NCBI RefSeq assembly: GCF_029633825.1
Contig: NZ_CP090641.1
Span: 1,116,001-1,180,000, forward strand
Length of the DNA: 64,000 nt
Direction of reading: 5' to 3'
From: Burkholderia contaminans
GTDB lineage: Bacteria > Pseudomonadota > Gammaproteobacteria > Burkholderiales > Burkholderiaceae
Below the pieces are notes generated by a model. The model did no database searches, was not told where the DNA came from, and was given only the letters and a program-made list of their open reading frames with translations. Each line of letters starts with the position of its first letter. Within the stretch, counting starts at the first letter, position 1. Positions 56,339 to 64,000 of the stretch are shown one piece after another. Both the position numbers and the translations under genes were made by a program.

Positions 56339-57664
56339 ATGACTGCTCTCGACGCGGCCGCTGGCCGCTCGCCCGCCGCGCCCGCCCATGCCGCGGAACT
56401 CGACCGCACCTACAAGAAAGTGTTCTGGCGCATCGTGCCGTTCCTGATGCTCTGCTACGTGGTCGCGTATCTCGACCGCGTGAACGTCGGCTTCGCGAAG
56501 CTGCAGATGTCGCAGGATCTCGCGTTCAGCGAAACGGTGTTCGGGCTCGGCGCCGGCATTTTCTTCCTGGGCTATTTTCTGTTCGAACTGCCAAGCAACC
56601 TGCTGATGCACCGCATCGGCGCGCGCATCTGGATCGCGCGGATCATGATCACGTGGGGCCTGCTGTCCGCGCTGTTCGCGTTCGTGCAGACGCCAACGCA
56701 GTTCTACGTGCTGCGCTTCCTGCTCGGCCTCGCGGAAGCCGGCTTCTATCCCGGCGTGATCCTGTACCTCACGTACTGGTTCCCGTCGCATCGCCGCGCG
56801 AAGATCATCGCGGTGTTCATGTCCGCGATTCCCGTGTCGGGCATCTTCGGCAACCCGCTGTCGGGCTGGATCATGGAGCGCTTTCACGGCGGCTCGGGCT
56901 TCCACGGCTGGCAATGGATGTTCATGATCGAGGCCGTGCCGGCCGTGCTCGTCGGGATCGCGACGATCCTGTATCTCGACAACAGCATCCGCGGCGCGAA
57001 GTGGCTCGACGAGCGCGAGAAGCAGCTGCTGGAGGACGAGATCGCCGCGCAGCCGCAGGAACAGCAGAAGCACGGCCATTCGCTGAAGGCCGTGTTCGCG
57101 GACCCGCGCATGTGGTGGATGTCGCTGATCTACTTCGCTTTCGTCACGGGCCAGTACGGCCTCACGTTCTGGATGCCGACGCTCGTCAAGTCGACCGGCA
57201 TCACCGATACGCTGCAGATCGGCCTGCTGTCGGCCATTCCGTTCGTCGTCGCGATCGTCGTGATGAACCTGTTCGGCCACAGCGCGGACAAGCGCCGCGA
57301 ACGCCGCTGGCACCTGATCGTGCCCGCGCTGATGGGCGCGCTCGGGTTTGCGGTCGCCGCGTCGTACTCGCACAATACGGCGGTGTCGATCGTGTTCCTG
57401 TCGCTCGCGGCGGGCGGCGTGCTGACCTGCGCGCCGCTGTTCTGGTCGCTGCCGACCGCGTTCCTCGCGGGCTCCGCGGCCGCGGCCGGGATCGCGATCA
57501 TCAACTCGGTCGGCAACCTCGCCGGGTTCGCGAGCCCGTACGTGATCGGCTACCTGAAGGACGTCACGCACAGCACGGCGTCCGGCATGTACGTGCTCGC
57601 CGCGATGCTCGTGATCGGCGCGATCGCCGTGTGGCTCACGCCCGCGAAACTCGTGAACCGCTGA
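56339..57664 (+). CDS. MFS transporter for a four-carbon sugar acid (ACS family)
   Basis: A 441-residue anion:cation symporter-type MFS protein with twelve segments and the signature MLCYVVAYLDRVNVGFAKLQ at helix 1 plus the MFS loop after HRIGARIWIARIM. Start ATG 56339 has GGAGACGACG upstream. Sitting inside the otn operon, it probably imports threonate or erythronate. The exact substrate is inferred from context. Confidence 0.9.
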   Translation: MTALDAAAGRSPAAPAHAAELDRTYKKVFWRIVPFLMLCYVVAYLDRVNVGFAKLQMSQDLAFSETVFGLGAGIFFLGYFLFELPSNLLMHRIGARIWIARIMITWGLLSALFAFVQTPTQFYVLRFLLGLAEAGFYPGVILYLTYWFPSHRRAKIIAVFMSAIPVSGIFGNPLSGWIMERFHGGSGFHGWQWMFMIEAVPAVLVGIATILYLDNSIRGAKWLDEREKQLLEDEIAAQPQEQQKHGHSLKAVFADPRMWWMSLIYFAFVTGQYGLTFWMPTLVKSTGITDTLQIGLLSAIPFVVAIVVMNLFGHSADKRRERRWHLIVPALMGALGFAVAASYSHNTAVSIVFLSLAAGGVLTCAPLFWSLPTAFLAGSAAAAGIAIINSVGNLAGFASPYVIGYLKDVTHSTASGMYVLAAMLVIGAIAVWLTPAKLVNR

Positions 57665-57739
57665 TCCGGCGCTGGCCGATTCATCATTCGACGCGGGGCG
57701 CGCGGCGCCCCGCCCCATTCATTCACAGGACCCGCTGCC

Positions 57740-58516
57740 ATGCCACGCTTCGCCGCCAACCTCTCGATGATGTACACCGAGCACGCGTTCCTCGAACGCT
57801 TCGCCGCTGCCGCGTACGACGGCTTCAAGGCCGTCGAGTACCTGTTCCCGTACGACTTCGCCGCCGAGGACATCCGCGCGCGCCTCGACGCGCACGGCCT
57901 CGAACAGGCGCTGTTCAACGCGCCGCCCGGCGACTGGGCCGCGGGCGAACGCGGCACCGCATCGCTGCCGGGCCGCGAGGACGAGTTCCGGCGCGGCATT
58001 GACCTGGCGCTCGACTATGCACGCGTGCTCGGCAACAGGAAGCTGCACGTGATGGCCGGCATGGTGCCGCCGGGCGCCGACCGTGCACGCCATCGCGACA
58101 CCTACCTGGCGAACCTGCGGCACGCGACCCAGGCCGCCGCCGCGCACGGCATCACGATCCTGATCGAGCCGATCAACCAGCGCGACATGCCCGGCTATTT
58201 CCTGAGCCGCCAGGACGACGCGCAGGCGATCTGCGCGGAAGTCGGCGCGCCGAACCTGAAGGTGCAGTTCGACTGCTACCACTGCCAGATCGTCGAGGGC
58301 GATCTCGCGATGAAGCTCAAGCGCGATTTCGCGGGCATCGGCCATATCCAGATCGCGGGCGTGCCCGAGCGCCACGAACCGGATATCGGCGAACTCAACT
58401 ACCCGTACCTGTTCGCGCTGATCGACGCGCTCGGCTACGACGGCTGGATCGGCTGCGAGTACCGCCCGAAGGCCGGCACGTCCGAAGGGCTCGGCTGGCT
58501 CAAGGCGTACCTGTAA
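57740..58516 (+). CDS. otnI: 2-oxo-tetronate isomerase (hydroxypyruvate isomerase family)
   Basis: A 258-residue TIM-barrel isomerase. Segments [37 protein letters not shown] and [13 protein letters not shown] carry the metal ligands (Glu, Asp, His) of the Hyi/OtnI family. It moves the keto group from C2 to C3 for OtnK. The rest of the pathway is adjacent, which separates it from true hydroxypyruvate isomerase. Confidence 0.9.
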   Translation: MPRFAANLSMMYTEHAFLERFAAAAYDGFKAVEYLFPYDFAAEDIRARLDAHGLEQALFNAPPGDWAAGERGTASLPGREDEFRRGIDLALDYARVLGNRKLHVMAGMVPPGADRARHRDTYLANLRHATQAAAAHGITILIEPINQRDMPGYFLSRQDDAQAICAEVGAPNLKVQFDCYHCQIVEGDLAMKLKRDFAGIGHIQIAGVPERHEPDIGELNYPYLFALIDALGYDGWIGCEYRPKAGTSEGLGWLKAYL

Positions 58517-58544
58517 TTCCCGCATTCTTCCGAGGGTAAAGAAC

Positions 58545-59516
58545 ATGAAAGTACTGATCACCGGCGGCGCCGGCTTTCTCGGCCAGCGTCTCGCGCGCAA
58601 GCTGCTCGAGCGCGGCGAACTGACCGGCCCCGACGGCCGCAGCGAGAAGATCGACGAGCTGGTCCTGCTCGACGTCGTCGCCGGCAGCGATTTCGGCGAC
58701 GCGCGCGTGACGCCGATCGTCGGCGACATCGCCGACCGCGCGGTGCTCGACAGCGCGATCGACACGCAAACGGGCGCGATCTTCCACCTCGCGGCGATCG
58801 TCAGCGGGCAGGCCGAAGCCGATTTCGACCTCGGCATGCGGATCAATCTCGACGCGTCGCGTACGCTGCTCGAAGTGTGCCGCGCGCGTGGCCATCGGCC
58901 GCGCGTCGTGTTCACGAGCTCCGTCGCGGTCTATGGCGGCACGCTGCCGGACGTCGTGCAGGACGACACCGCGCTGAACCCGCAATCGTCGTACGGCGCC
59001 GAGAAGGCGATCGCCGAGCTGCTGCTGTGCGACTACGCGCGGCGCGGCTTCGTCGACGGCCGCGTGCTGCGGCTGCCGACGATCAGCGTGCGGCCGGGCC
59101 GCCCGAATGCGGCTGCGTCGTCGTTCGCGAGCGGCATCATCCGCGAGCCGCTGAACGGCGAGGAAAGCGTGTGCCCGGTGCCGGGTTCGACGCGGCTGTG
59201 GCTGTTGTCGCCGCGCGGGGCGATCGAAGCGCTCGTCGCGGGCTGCGAGATCGACGGCGCGAAGCTCGGCAACAAGCGGGTGATCAATCTGCCCGGCCTG
59301 TCGGTATCGGTCGACGAAATGATCGCGGCGCTGCGCGAAGTCGCGGGCGACGAAGTCGTGAAGCTGATCCGCCATGTGCCGGACGAGCGCGTCGAGAAGA
59401 TCGTCGGCAGCTGGCCGGGCCGCTGGGATACGTCGCGCGCGGAAGCGCTCGGGCTGAAGGGCGATACGTCGTTCGCGGACGTGATCCGCAGCCATCTCGC
59501 CGACGAACGGCGCTGA
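58545..59516 (+). CDS. denD: D-erythronate dehydrogenase (extended SDR)
   Basis: A 323-residue NAD-dependent short-chain dehydrogenase. The Rossmann motif is MKVLITGGAGFLGQRLARKL, the active Ser is in VFTSSVAVYGG and the Tyr-Lys pair in SSYGAEKA. In the DUF1537 clusters DenD oxidises D-erythronate to the oxo-tetronate used by OtnI and OtnK. Together with LtnD this gives the cell entry for both C4 acids. Confidence 0.88.
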   Translation: MKVLITGGAGFLGQRLARKLLERGELTGPDGRSEKIDELVLLDVVAGSDFGDARVTPIVGDIADRAVLDSAIDTQTGAIFHLAAIVSGQAEADFDLGMRINLDASRTLLEVCRARGHRPRVVFTSSVAVYGGTLPDVVQDDTALNPQSSYGAEKAIAELLLCDYARRGFVDGRVLRLPTISVRPGRPNAAASSFASGIIREPLNGEESVCPVPGSTRLWLLSPRGAIEALVAGCEIDGAKLGNKRVINLPGLSVSVDEMIAALREVAGDEVVKLIRHVPDERVEKIVGSWPGRWDTSRAEALGLKGDTSFADVIRSHLADERR

Positions 59517-59549
59517 TTCCCGCGCCGCTCGGCGCGCGGACGCGGGCTC

Positions 59550-59573
59550 CCCGGTCGCCTCAACGCGACCGGG
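59550..59573. terminator. Hairpin between convergent denD and hpnL
   Basis: A 9-bp stem (CCCGGTCGC and complement) with a six-base loop spans the hpnL stop codon, 33 bp past denD. It could end transcription from both sides. No T-run follows. Confidence 0.5.
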
Positions 59574-60648
59574 CGGATTCCCCGATGGGCAACGGCGCGT
59601 TTTTCGCCCCGCCCGGCCGGTTCGCCGAACCGGCCGCCCACTGCCATGCCACCAGGCCCGGCAGATAGAACAGCAGGTCGCGCACGCGGCGGGCGCCGGC
59701 CAGTGCGAGGCAGGTCGGCGGGTCGAACCCGAGCAGCCCGCCGATCAGCACGAACCCGCCCTCCTGCACCCCGAGCCCGCCCGGCATCAGGAACGCAATG
59801 CTGCTCACGAGCTGGATCAGCGCCTCGATCGCGAGCGCCTGCGCGAACGTCGGCTCCGCGCCGAGAAAATACAGCGCGAGCCAGATTTCCAGCGCATAGC
59901 CGACGAACTGCAGCGTCTGCCAGATCACGAGATAACGCACGACGACGCCGGTCTTTCTCCAGATCATCCGGATCGACTGATCGGTACGCGCCGATTCGCC
60001 GACCAGCGCCACCACCTTGCCGCTCGTGACGCGGTTGAGCACGCGCATCGCGCGCTCGAACGGCCGCGCATGCTGCACCAGTGCGAACAGCAGCAGCACC
60101 GGCACCAGCGCGGCCATGCCGATCGCGAGATTGCCGGCCACGCGCGCAGCATCGGACGACACATGCCCGAGCACGTAGCCGATCGCGACCAGCGCGAACA
60201 CCAGCTGGCTGATCAGCGTCAGCTGCATGTCGGCGACGAGGCTGGCGACGACAGTTGCCGGCCGCACGCCCGCCTGCCGCAGCAGGCCGAACGACACGAT
60301 CTCGCCGCCGATCCGCGCGACCGGCAACAACCCGTTGATCGATTCGCGGATCCACACGAGCTTCAGCATCGTCGCGAACGACGGCCGGCGCCGGCCGCGG
60401 ATCAGCATCCGCCAGTCCCACGCATTCGCGAGCATCGGCAGGATGTGCGCCAGCGCCGCGAGCAGCAGGCCGGCCCCGGCGATCTGCAGGCGATGCAGGA
60501 TGTCCAGCGGATGCTCACGCCAGATCAGCCACACGGCGAGCGCCAGCCCGCCCAGCGCCGCCAGCTGCCCCACATGGCGAAGCCGTGTGTCGCCCCGCGC
60601 GGCGTTCCGCTCCGCGGCATCGGCGCCGGCGTTCGTCGGCGTCGTCAT
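59560..60648 (-). CDS. hpnL: Hopanoid-associated flippase-like membrane protein (HpnL)
   Basis: A 362-residue polytopic protein of the lysylphosphatidylglycerol-synthase/flippase-like (UPF0104) family. Typical segments are NGLLPVARIGGEIVSFGLLR, the helix-breaking VRYLVIWQTLQFVGYALEIW and IAFLMPGGLGVQEGGFVLIG. The start at 60648 overlaps the hpnI stop (ATGA), so the two are coupled. HpnL homologues are linked with hopanoid trafficking; the molecular role is not settled. Confidence 0.85.
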   Translation of the reverse strand: MTTPTNAGADAAERNAARGDTRLRHVGQLAALGGLALAVWLIWREHPLDILHRLQIAGAGLLLAALAHILPMLANAWDWRMLIRGRRRPSFATMLKLVWIRESINGLLPVARIGGEIVSFGLLRQAGVRPATVVASLVADMQLTLISQLVFALVAIGYVLGHVSSDAARVAGNLAIGMAALVPVLLLFALVQHARPFERAMRVLNRVTSGKVVALVGESARTDQSIRMIWRKTGVVVRYLVIWQTLQFVGYALEIWLALYFLGAEPTFAQALAIEALIQLVSSIAFLMPGGLGVQEGGFVLIGGLLGFDPPTCLALAGARRVRDLLFYLPGLVAWQWAAGSANRPGGAKNAPLPIGESARSR

Positions 60649-61814
60649 GATTCGCTCGCGGGCGACAACAGCCCTTCCCGGTCGACGCGAAAACGCGTGC
60701 CGCGCCACACGACATGCGACGAGAAGAAGCTCGACACGAACACGAAGAACTGCAGGAGATCGACGAACGGCAGCCAGAGCGCGCCGCGCAGCCCCGCGCC
60801 GGTCGCCCGGCTCGTCTTCAGCATCAGCAGCGCCCGCGCGGCCAGCGCCGCGACCACCAGCCCGCATGCGACGGCCGTGCCGCCGGAGAACAGCAGCGCC
60901 AGCAGCGCGAGCGGCACCGGGTGCATCAGCACCGAGCCGGCATGACCGAGCCGGTCCGCCGCGCGGATCGTGCAGCTCCAGCGCAATTCGTGTGCGTACA
61001 GCTTCGCGAACGTCTCCTCGACGCATGCATGCCCGACGACGAACGGCGGAATGACGACCTGCGCGCCCACCTGCCGCACCGCTTCGCCCAGCGCATGATC
61101 CTCGGCCAGGTGATGCGCGAAACGCGTGAGCCCGCCGATGCGTTCGAGCGTCGCGCGCGTGAACGCAATCGTCTGGCCAAAGCAGGGCCGTGCGCGCCCG
61201 ATGAAGAGCCCGGTGATCACGCCCGGCAGGAAATGGTAGTTCGTCATCGCGACGGCGACACCGGGCCAGAAGCCCGGCGACGCGATGCCGCGATACACGC
61301 TCGTCACGATGCCGACATCCGGCTGCTGCAGCGCGCCGACGACGGCGCGCAAATAATCGCGCTCGACCAGCACGTCGCTGTCGGCGAGACAGAGCACCGA
61401 ATACTCCGCGTGTTCGAGCATGTTCACGAGATTGGCGATCTTGCGGTTCGGCCCGTAAAGCCGCGCATCGGCGACGACCTTGATGTTCGCGTCAGGATAG
61501 CGCGCCCGCAGCGTCTCGACGGCCGCGAGGGCCTTGTCGTTCGCATCGTGCACGCCGAACAGGTGCTGAACCGGCCCCGGATAATCCTGCACGAAGAAGC
61601 TTTCGAGATGCTGTACGAGCTGCCACTCGTCGCCGTGCAGCGGCTTCGCGACGGTGACGCCCGGATGATCGCGCGGCTCGGCCGGCGCCCGGGCAAAGAA
61701 CCGGCCAACCAGCACGCTGGCCGTGATCGTGTATGCAATGCCCAGTAGCACGCCCAGCCCGCAGACGATCGACATTGCCTCGGCCAGCGCGCGCAGCACA
61801 TGCAGCAATACCAT
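60645..61814 (-). CDS. hpnI: Hopanoid glycosyltransferase (HpnI)
   Basis: A 389-residue GT2 enzyme related to ceramide glucosyltransferases. The start at 61814 has GGGGAG upstream. Motifs in order: a membrane segment, VTVAKPLHGDEWQLVQHLES, the DxD-like pair in CLADSDVLVERDY, and the acceptor region with HHLAEDHALGEAVRQ and the QxxRW-like HELRWSCTIRAADR. HpnI adds N-acetylglucosamine to bacteriohopanetetrol. Its HpnK deacetylase and HpnJ partners are not in the window. Confidence 0.88.
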   Translation of the reverse strand: MVLLHVLRALAEAMSIVCGLGVLLGIAYTITASVLVGRFFARAPAEPRDHPGVTVAKPLHGDEWQLVQHLESFFVQDYPGPVQHLFGVHDANDKALAAVETLRARYPDANIKVVADARLYGPNRKIANLVNMLEHAEYSVLCLADSDVLVERDYLRAVVGALQQPDVGIVTSVYRGIASPGFWPGVAVAMTNYHFLPGVITGLFIGRARPCFGQTIAFTRATLERIGGLTRFAHHLAEDHALGEAVRQVGAQVVIPPFVVGHACVEETFAKLYAHELRWSCTIRAADRLGHAGSVLMHPVPLALLALLFSGGTAVACGLVVAALAARALLMLKTSRATGAGLRGALWLPFVDLLQFFVFVSSFFSSHVVWRGTRFRVDREGLLSPASES

Positions 61815-61876
61815 GCTTCTCCCCAGTGGTGACCCGTGAAACCACGACACCCGGGAGCCGCCGCGCGTACGCGGGT

Positions 61877-62227
61877 TCACCCGTGCGCGCCGCCATATCG
61901 ATTCCCGTGGAGCCGGATGTGAAGGACGACCAAGCGACGATACGCGCAATCAGATGACACAACTACCGTGCGGCGATCGATTCCCGTCACGCGCACGTAG
62001 CCGCAGGCGACCGCGGCGCGAAACGCGACGTCGGCAAGCTTGCGGGCTGAAAGGATCGCGGTGGCGATCGCGATGACGACCCAGATGCGAAACGTCATCG
62101 TGGTGAAAAATACTTCGGGTACGCGCCATGCAAGCAACGACACCAGCACGAAACACTGAATCAACATGCCGGCCAGCGCGGCGATCAGCAGGTGGGCGCG
62201 CCATCGCCCGATCGTCGAGGATGCCAT
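61877..62227 (-). CDS. Small two-helix membrane protein, function unknown
   Basis: A 116-residue frame whose first 70 residues have two strong hydrophobic helices (HLLIAALAGMLIQCFVLVSL and FRIWVVIAIATAILSA) followed by a basic tail. GGGAGG lies eleven bases before ATG 62227. It is upstream of hpnI on the same strand and may be co-transcribed. I know no family for it; the tail may be less reliable than the helices. Confidence 0.45.
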   Translation of the reverse strand: MASSTIGRWRAHLLIAALAGMLIQCFVLVSLLAWRVPEVFFTTMTFRIWVVIAIATAILSARKLADVAFRAAVACGYVRVTGIDRRTVVVSSDCAYRRLVVLHIRLHGNRYGGAHG

Positions 62228-62410
62228 GAGAAGTGAACCTCCCGTTCGGACGACTCCCATCGACCTGGGATCGATCGGAAGCGTCGCGGATTGACGGGCA
62301 CGCATGCGCGGCCAGTGCCGGACAGGCGAAACCCGGTTCGGGATCCAGGGAAGCGGAGCACCACCCGAGAAATGTTGTGGCCGATGGTAGCGGGATTACC
62401 GGCGCCAAAC

Positions 62411-62426
62411 CTTAAGCGTTCTTCAG
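62411..62426 (+). promoter_or_regulatory. Direct repeat like a PmrA/QseB binding site
   Basis: CTTAAG (62411-62416) and CTTCAG (62421-62426) are repeated with a ten-base period, close to the PmrA/QseB box (CTTAAG-N5-CTTAAG, period 11). A TACAAT hexamer at 62455-62460 could be the -10 box, placing the repeat near -50, a usual activator position. Autoregulation by the adjacent response regulator is plausible. Confidence 0.45.
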
Positions 62427-62521
62427 AATCGGCGGAAGCTTGACGCAGCACAATTACAATCCGTTGCACGGGATGCAGGGTTGCACTCGTACAATCGCAG
62501 CCATCTGCACCCGAATCGACC

Positions 62522-63181
62522 ATGCGACTCCTCCTTGTTGAAGACGACGACCTGATCGGCAGCGGTCTCGAGATCAGCCTGAGTCAGGCCGGCTATCACG
62601 TCGACTGGTTGCGCGACGGTCACGCGGCCGCCGCGGCGCTCGCGACGACGCGCTTCGCGCTCGTCGTGCTCGATCTCGGCCTGCCCGGGAAATCGGGCAC
62701 GGAACTGCTACGTGCGTTGCGCGATGCCGGCGACACGGTCCCCGTGCTGGTGCTGACCGCGCGCGGCACCGTGGCCGACCGGGTCCGCGGCCTCGACGAC
62801 GGCGCGGACGACTATCTCGCGAAGCCGTTCGAGCTGACCGAGGTGCTGGCCCGCTGTCGTGCGCTCGTGCGCCGCTCGCAGGGCCGCGCCGGCGACGAGA
62901 TCGTGTGGCGCGACATCACGATCGACCTGACCGCCCACACCGTGACACGCGATGCGTCGCGCATCGCACTGACCTCGCGCGAGTGGGCCATCCTGGTGCA
63001 GCTCGTCAGCCACCCGGGTGCGCCGCAATCGCGCGCGCGCCTCGAAGACACCCTGTACGGCTGGCAGGAAGGTATCGAAAGCAATGCGATCGAGGTCCAC
63101 GTCTCGAACTTGCGCAAGAAACTCGGCGCGGACCTGATCCGCACCGTGCGCGGCATCGGTTACGTCGTCGACCTCGCATGA
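62522..63181 (+). CDS. OmpR-family response regulator, QseB/PmrA-like
   Basis: A 219-residue regulator. The receiver has the acidic pair EDDD, phosphoacceptor Asp51 in VVLDLGLPG, and Thr and Lys in LTARG and AKPFEL. The winged helix carries TSREWAILVQLVSHPGAPQS and EVHVSNLRKKLGADLIRTVR. It overlaps the sensor kinase gene by four bases, so they form one operon. QseBC, PmrAB and TctDE systems are too similar to separate by eye. Confidence 0.93.
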   Translation: MRLLLVEDDDLIGSGLEISLSQAGYHVDWLRDGHAAAAALATTRFALVVLDLGLPGKSGTELLRALRDAGDTVPVLVLTARGTVADRVRGLDDGADDYLAKPFELTEVLARCRALVRRSQGRAGDEIVWRDITIDLTAHTVTRDASRIALTSREWAILVQLVSHPGAPQSRARLEDTLYGWQEGIESNAIEVHVSNLRKKLGADLIRTVRGIGYVVDLA

Positions 63182-64000
63182 TCTCCCGCTCGATACGGCG
63201 CCGCGTGTCGTCGATGGCGCTCGGCTGCGTGACCGTCGTGTGGCTCGTTGCCGTATTCGGCAGCTTCCGTTACGCGACGCGCGAGATCGGCGAATGGGAA
63301 GACGCCCGCCTCGTCGAGTACGCGTCGCTGCTGGTCGATCTTTCACCCGCCGACCTCGAACGCCTCGCCCGTGTTCCGCCGGATGCGCGCGTCGAACTGG
63401 ATCGTGGCCATTCGAGGCCCGGCCCCGTGACCGACGGCGATCGCCTGCCGCGCGACGTGCTGTTCGAGGTACGCGACGCGCAGGGCCATGTCGTCGCGTC
63501 GAGCCTTCCGGCCGAAGCGGCCGGGTTGCCCGCCGCGCGCAACTCGCGCGGCACGCCTGAAACGATCGTCATTCACGACACACCGTGGCGCACGCACACG
63601 TTGCGCGACGATGCGTCGGGGCGCTGGATACGCGTGATGGAAATCGTCAACACGCGCAGCGATCTGGCGACCGGCATCGCGCGCGGCATCGTCCTGCCGC
63701 TGATCGTCGCACTCCCGGTGCTGGCGCTGCTCCTCTGGTACCTGATCGGGCGCGGCCTCGCCCCATTGAAGACGCTGTCGGCACTGATCGGCGCGCGCGA
63801 CGCACGATCGCTCGAACCGCTCGGCATCGCCACCGTGCCGGACGAAGTGCGCGCGCTGGTCGACGCGATCGATCGCCTGCTGGCGAGGCTTCGGCAATCG
63901 ATCGTGCGCGAGCGCGCGTTCACGTCCGACGCCGCGCACGAACTGAAGACGCCGCTCGCCGCGATCAAGGTCCAGGCGCAGGTGGCGCTCGCGACCGACG
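63178..64000 (+). CDS. Sensor histidine kinase, cut by the window edge
   Basis: The visible 274 residues start at ATG 63178. Two membrane segments (about 13-30 and 170-190) bracket a periplasmic domain of about 140 residues, then a HAMP-like linker (LIGRGLAPLKTL) and the dimerisation box with His254 in DAAHELKTPLAAIK. The catalytic ATP domain lies beyond 64000. Partner of the response regulator upstream (ATGA overlap). Confidence 0.93.
   Translation, partial: MISRSIRRRVSSMALGCVTVVWLVAVFGSFRYATREIGEWEDARLVEYASLLVDLSPADLERLARVPPDARVELDRGHSRPGPVTDGDRLPRDVLFEVRDAQGHVVASSLPAEAAGLPAARNSRGTPETIVIHDTPWRTHTLRDDASGRWIRVMEIVNTRSDLATGIARGIVLPLIVALPVLALLLWYLIGRGLAPLKTLSALIGARDARSLEPLGIATVPDEVRALVDAIDRLLARLRQSIVRERAFTSDAAHELKTPLAAIKVQAQVALATD

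Overview
The window looks like a high-G+C betaproteobacterial chromosome, most probably Burkholderia (cepacia complex or close relative). The clues are the codon use, the Burkholderia-style porin, the soxBDAG operon with a linked folB, the hopanoid genes hpnI/hpnL and a C16-type methyltransferase/terpene synthase pair. No tRNA, rRNA, CRISPR array or complete insertion sequence was seen. Nearly every long overlapping frame is a G+C shadow of a real gene.

Region 1 (1-14.3 kb) is a periplasmic alcohol-oxidation locus. It holds pqqA and the start of pqqB (minus strand), an AcoR-like sigma-54 activator, a frameshifted alpha/beta hydrolase, a TonB-dependent receptor, a PQQ alcohol dehydrogenase with the extra Asp of the lanthanide-dependent type, a one-chain fusion of a MoxJ/XoxJ-like domain with cytochrome c, a HiPIP, an interrupted RpoD paralogue and acetyl-CoA synthetase. 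I found -24/-12 promoters (GG-N10-GC) in front of pqqA, the dehydrogenase and acs, and a shared 21-bp palindrome GGTGT-N11-ACACC upstream of the first two, with a half-site at acs. The likely job is alcohol to aldehyde to acid to acetyl-CoA, with cofactor synthesis, electron acceptor and acid activation under one activator.

Region 2 (14.5-32.3 kb) carries a porin, a cytoplasmic MCP-like protein, an MFS gene flanked by a 56-bp near-duplicate of the pbpC 3' end, pbpC with its alpha-2-macroglobulin partner, an orphan LolC/E-type permease, an unknown protein and a lipoprotein S15 peptidase. Region 3 (32.4-44 kb) carries the two-gene terpene cluster, a 2-hydroxyacid dehydrogenase, an osmF-yehYXW type osmolyte importer, arr, a lytic transglycosylase, an LprI-like protein, a LysR/OYE divergent pair and a lone XRE regulator.

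Region 4 (44-52.4 kb) is sarcosine and serine catabolism: sdaA-soxBDAG-folB facing a GlxA/SouR-type regulator. Region 5 (52.5-59.5 kb) is a complete four-carbon acid sugar pathway (ltnD, otnK, otnC, MFS, otnI, denD) behind a FadR-type repressor with a perfect 20-bp palindrome in its promoter. Region 6 (59.5-64 kb) has hopanoid genes hpnL and hpnI, a small membrane protein and a QseBC/PmrAB-like two-component system cut by the right edge.
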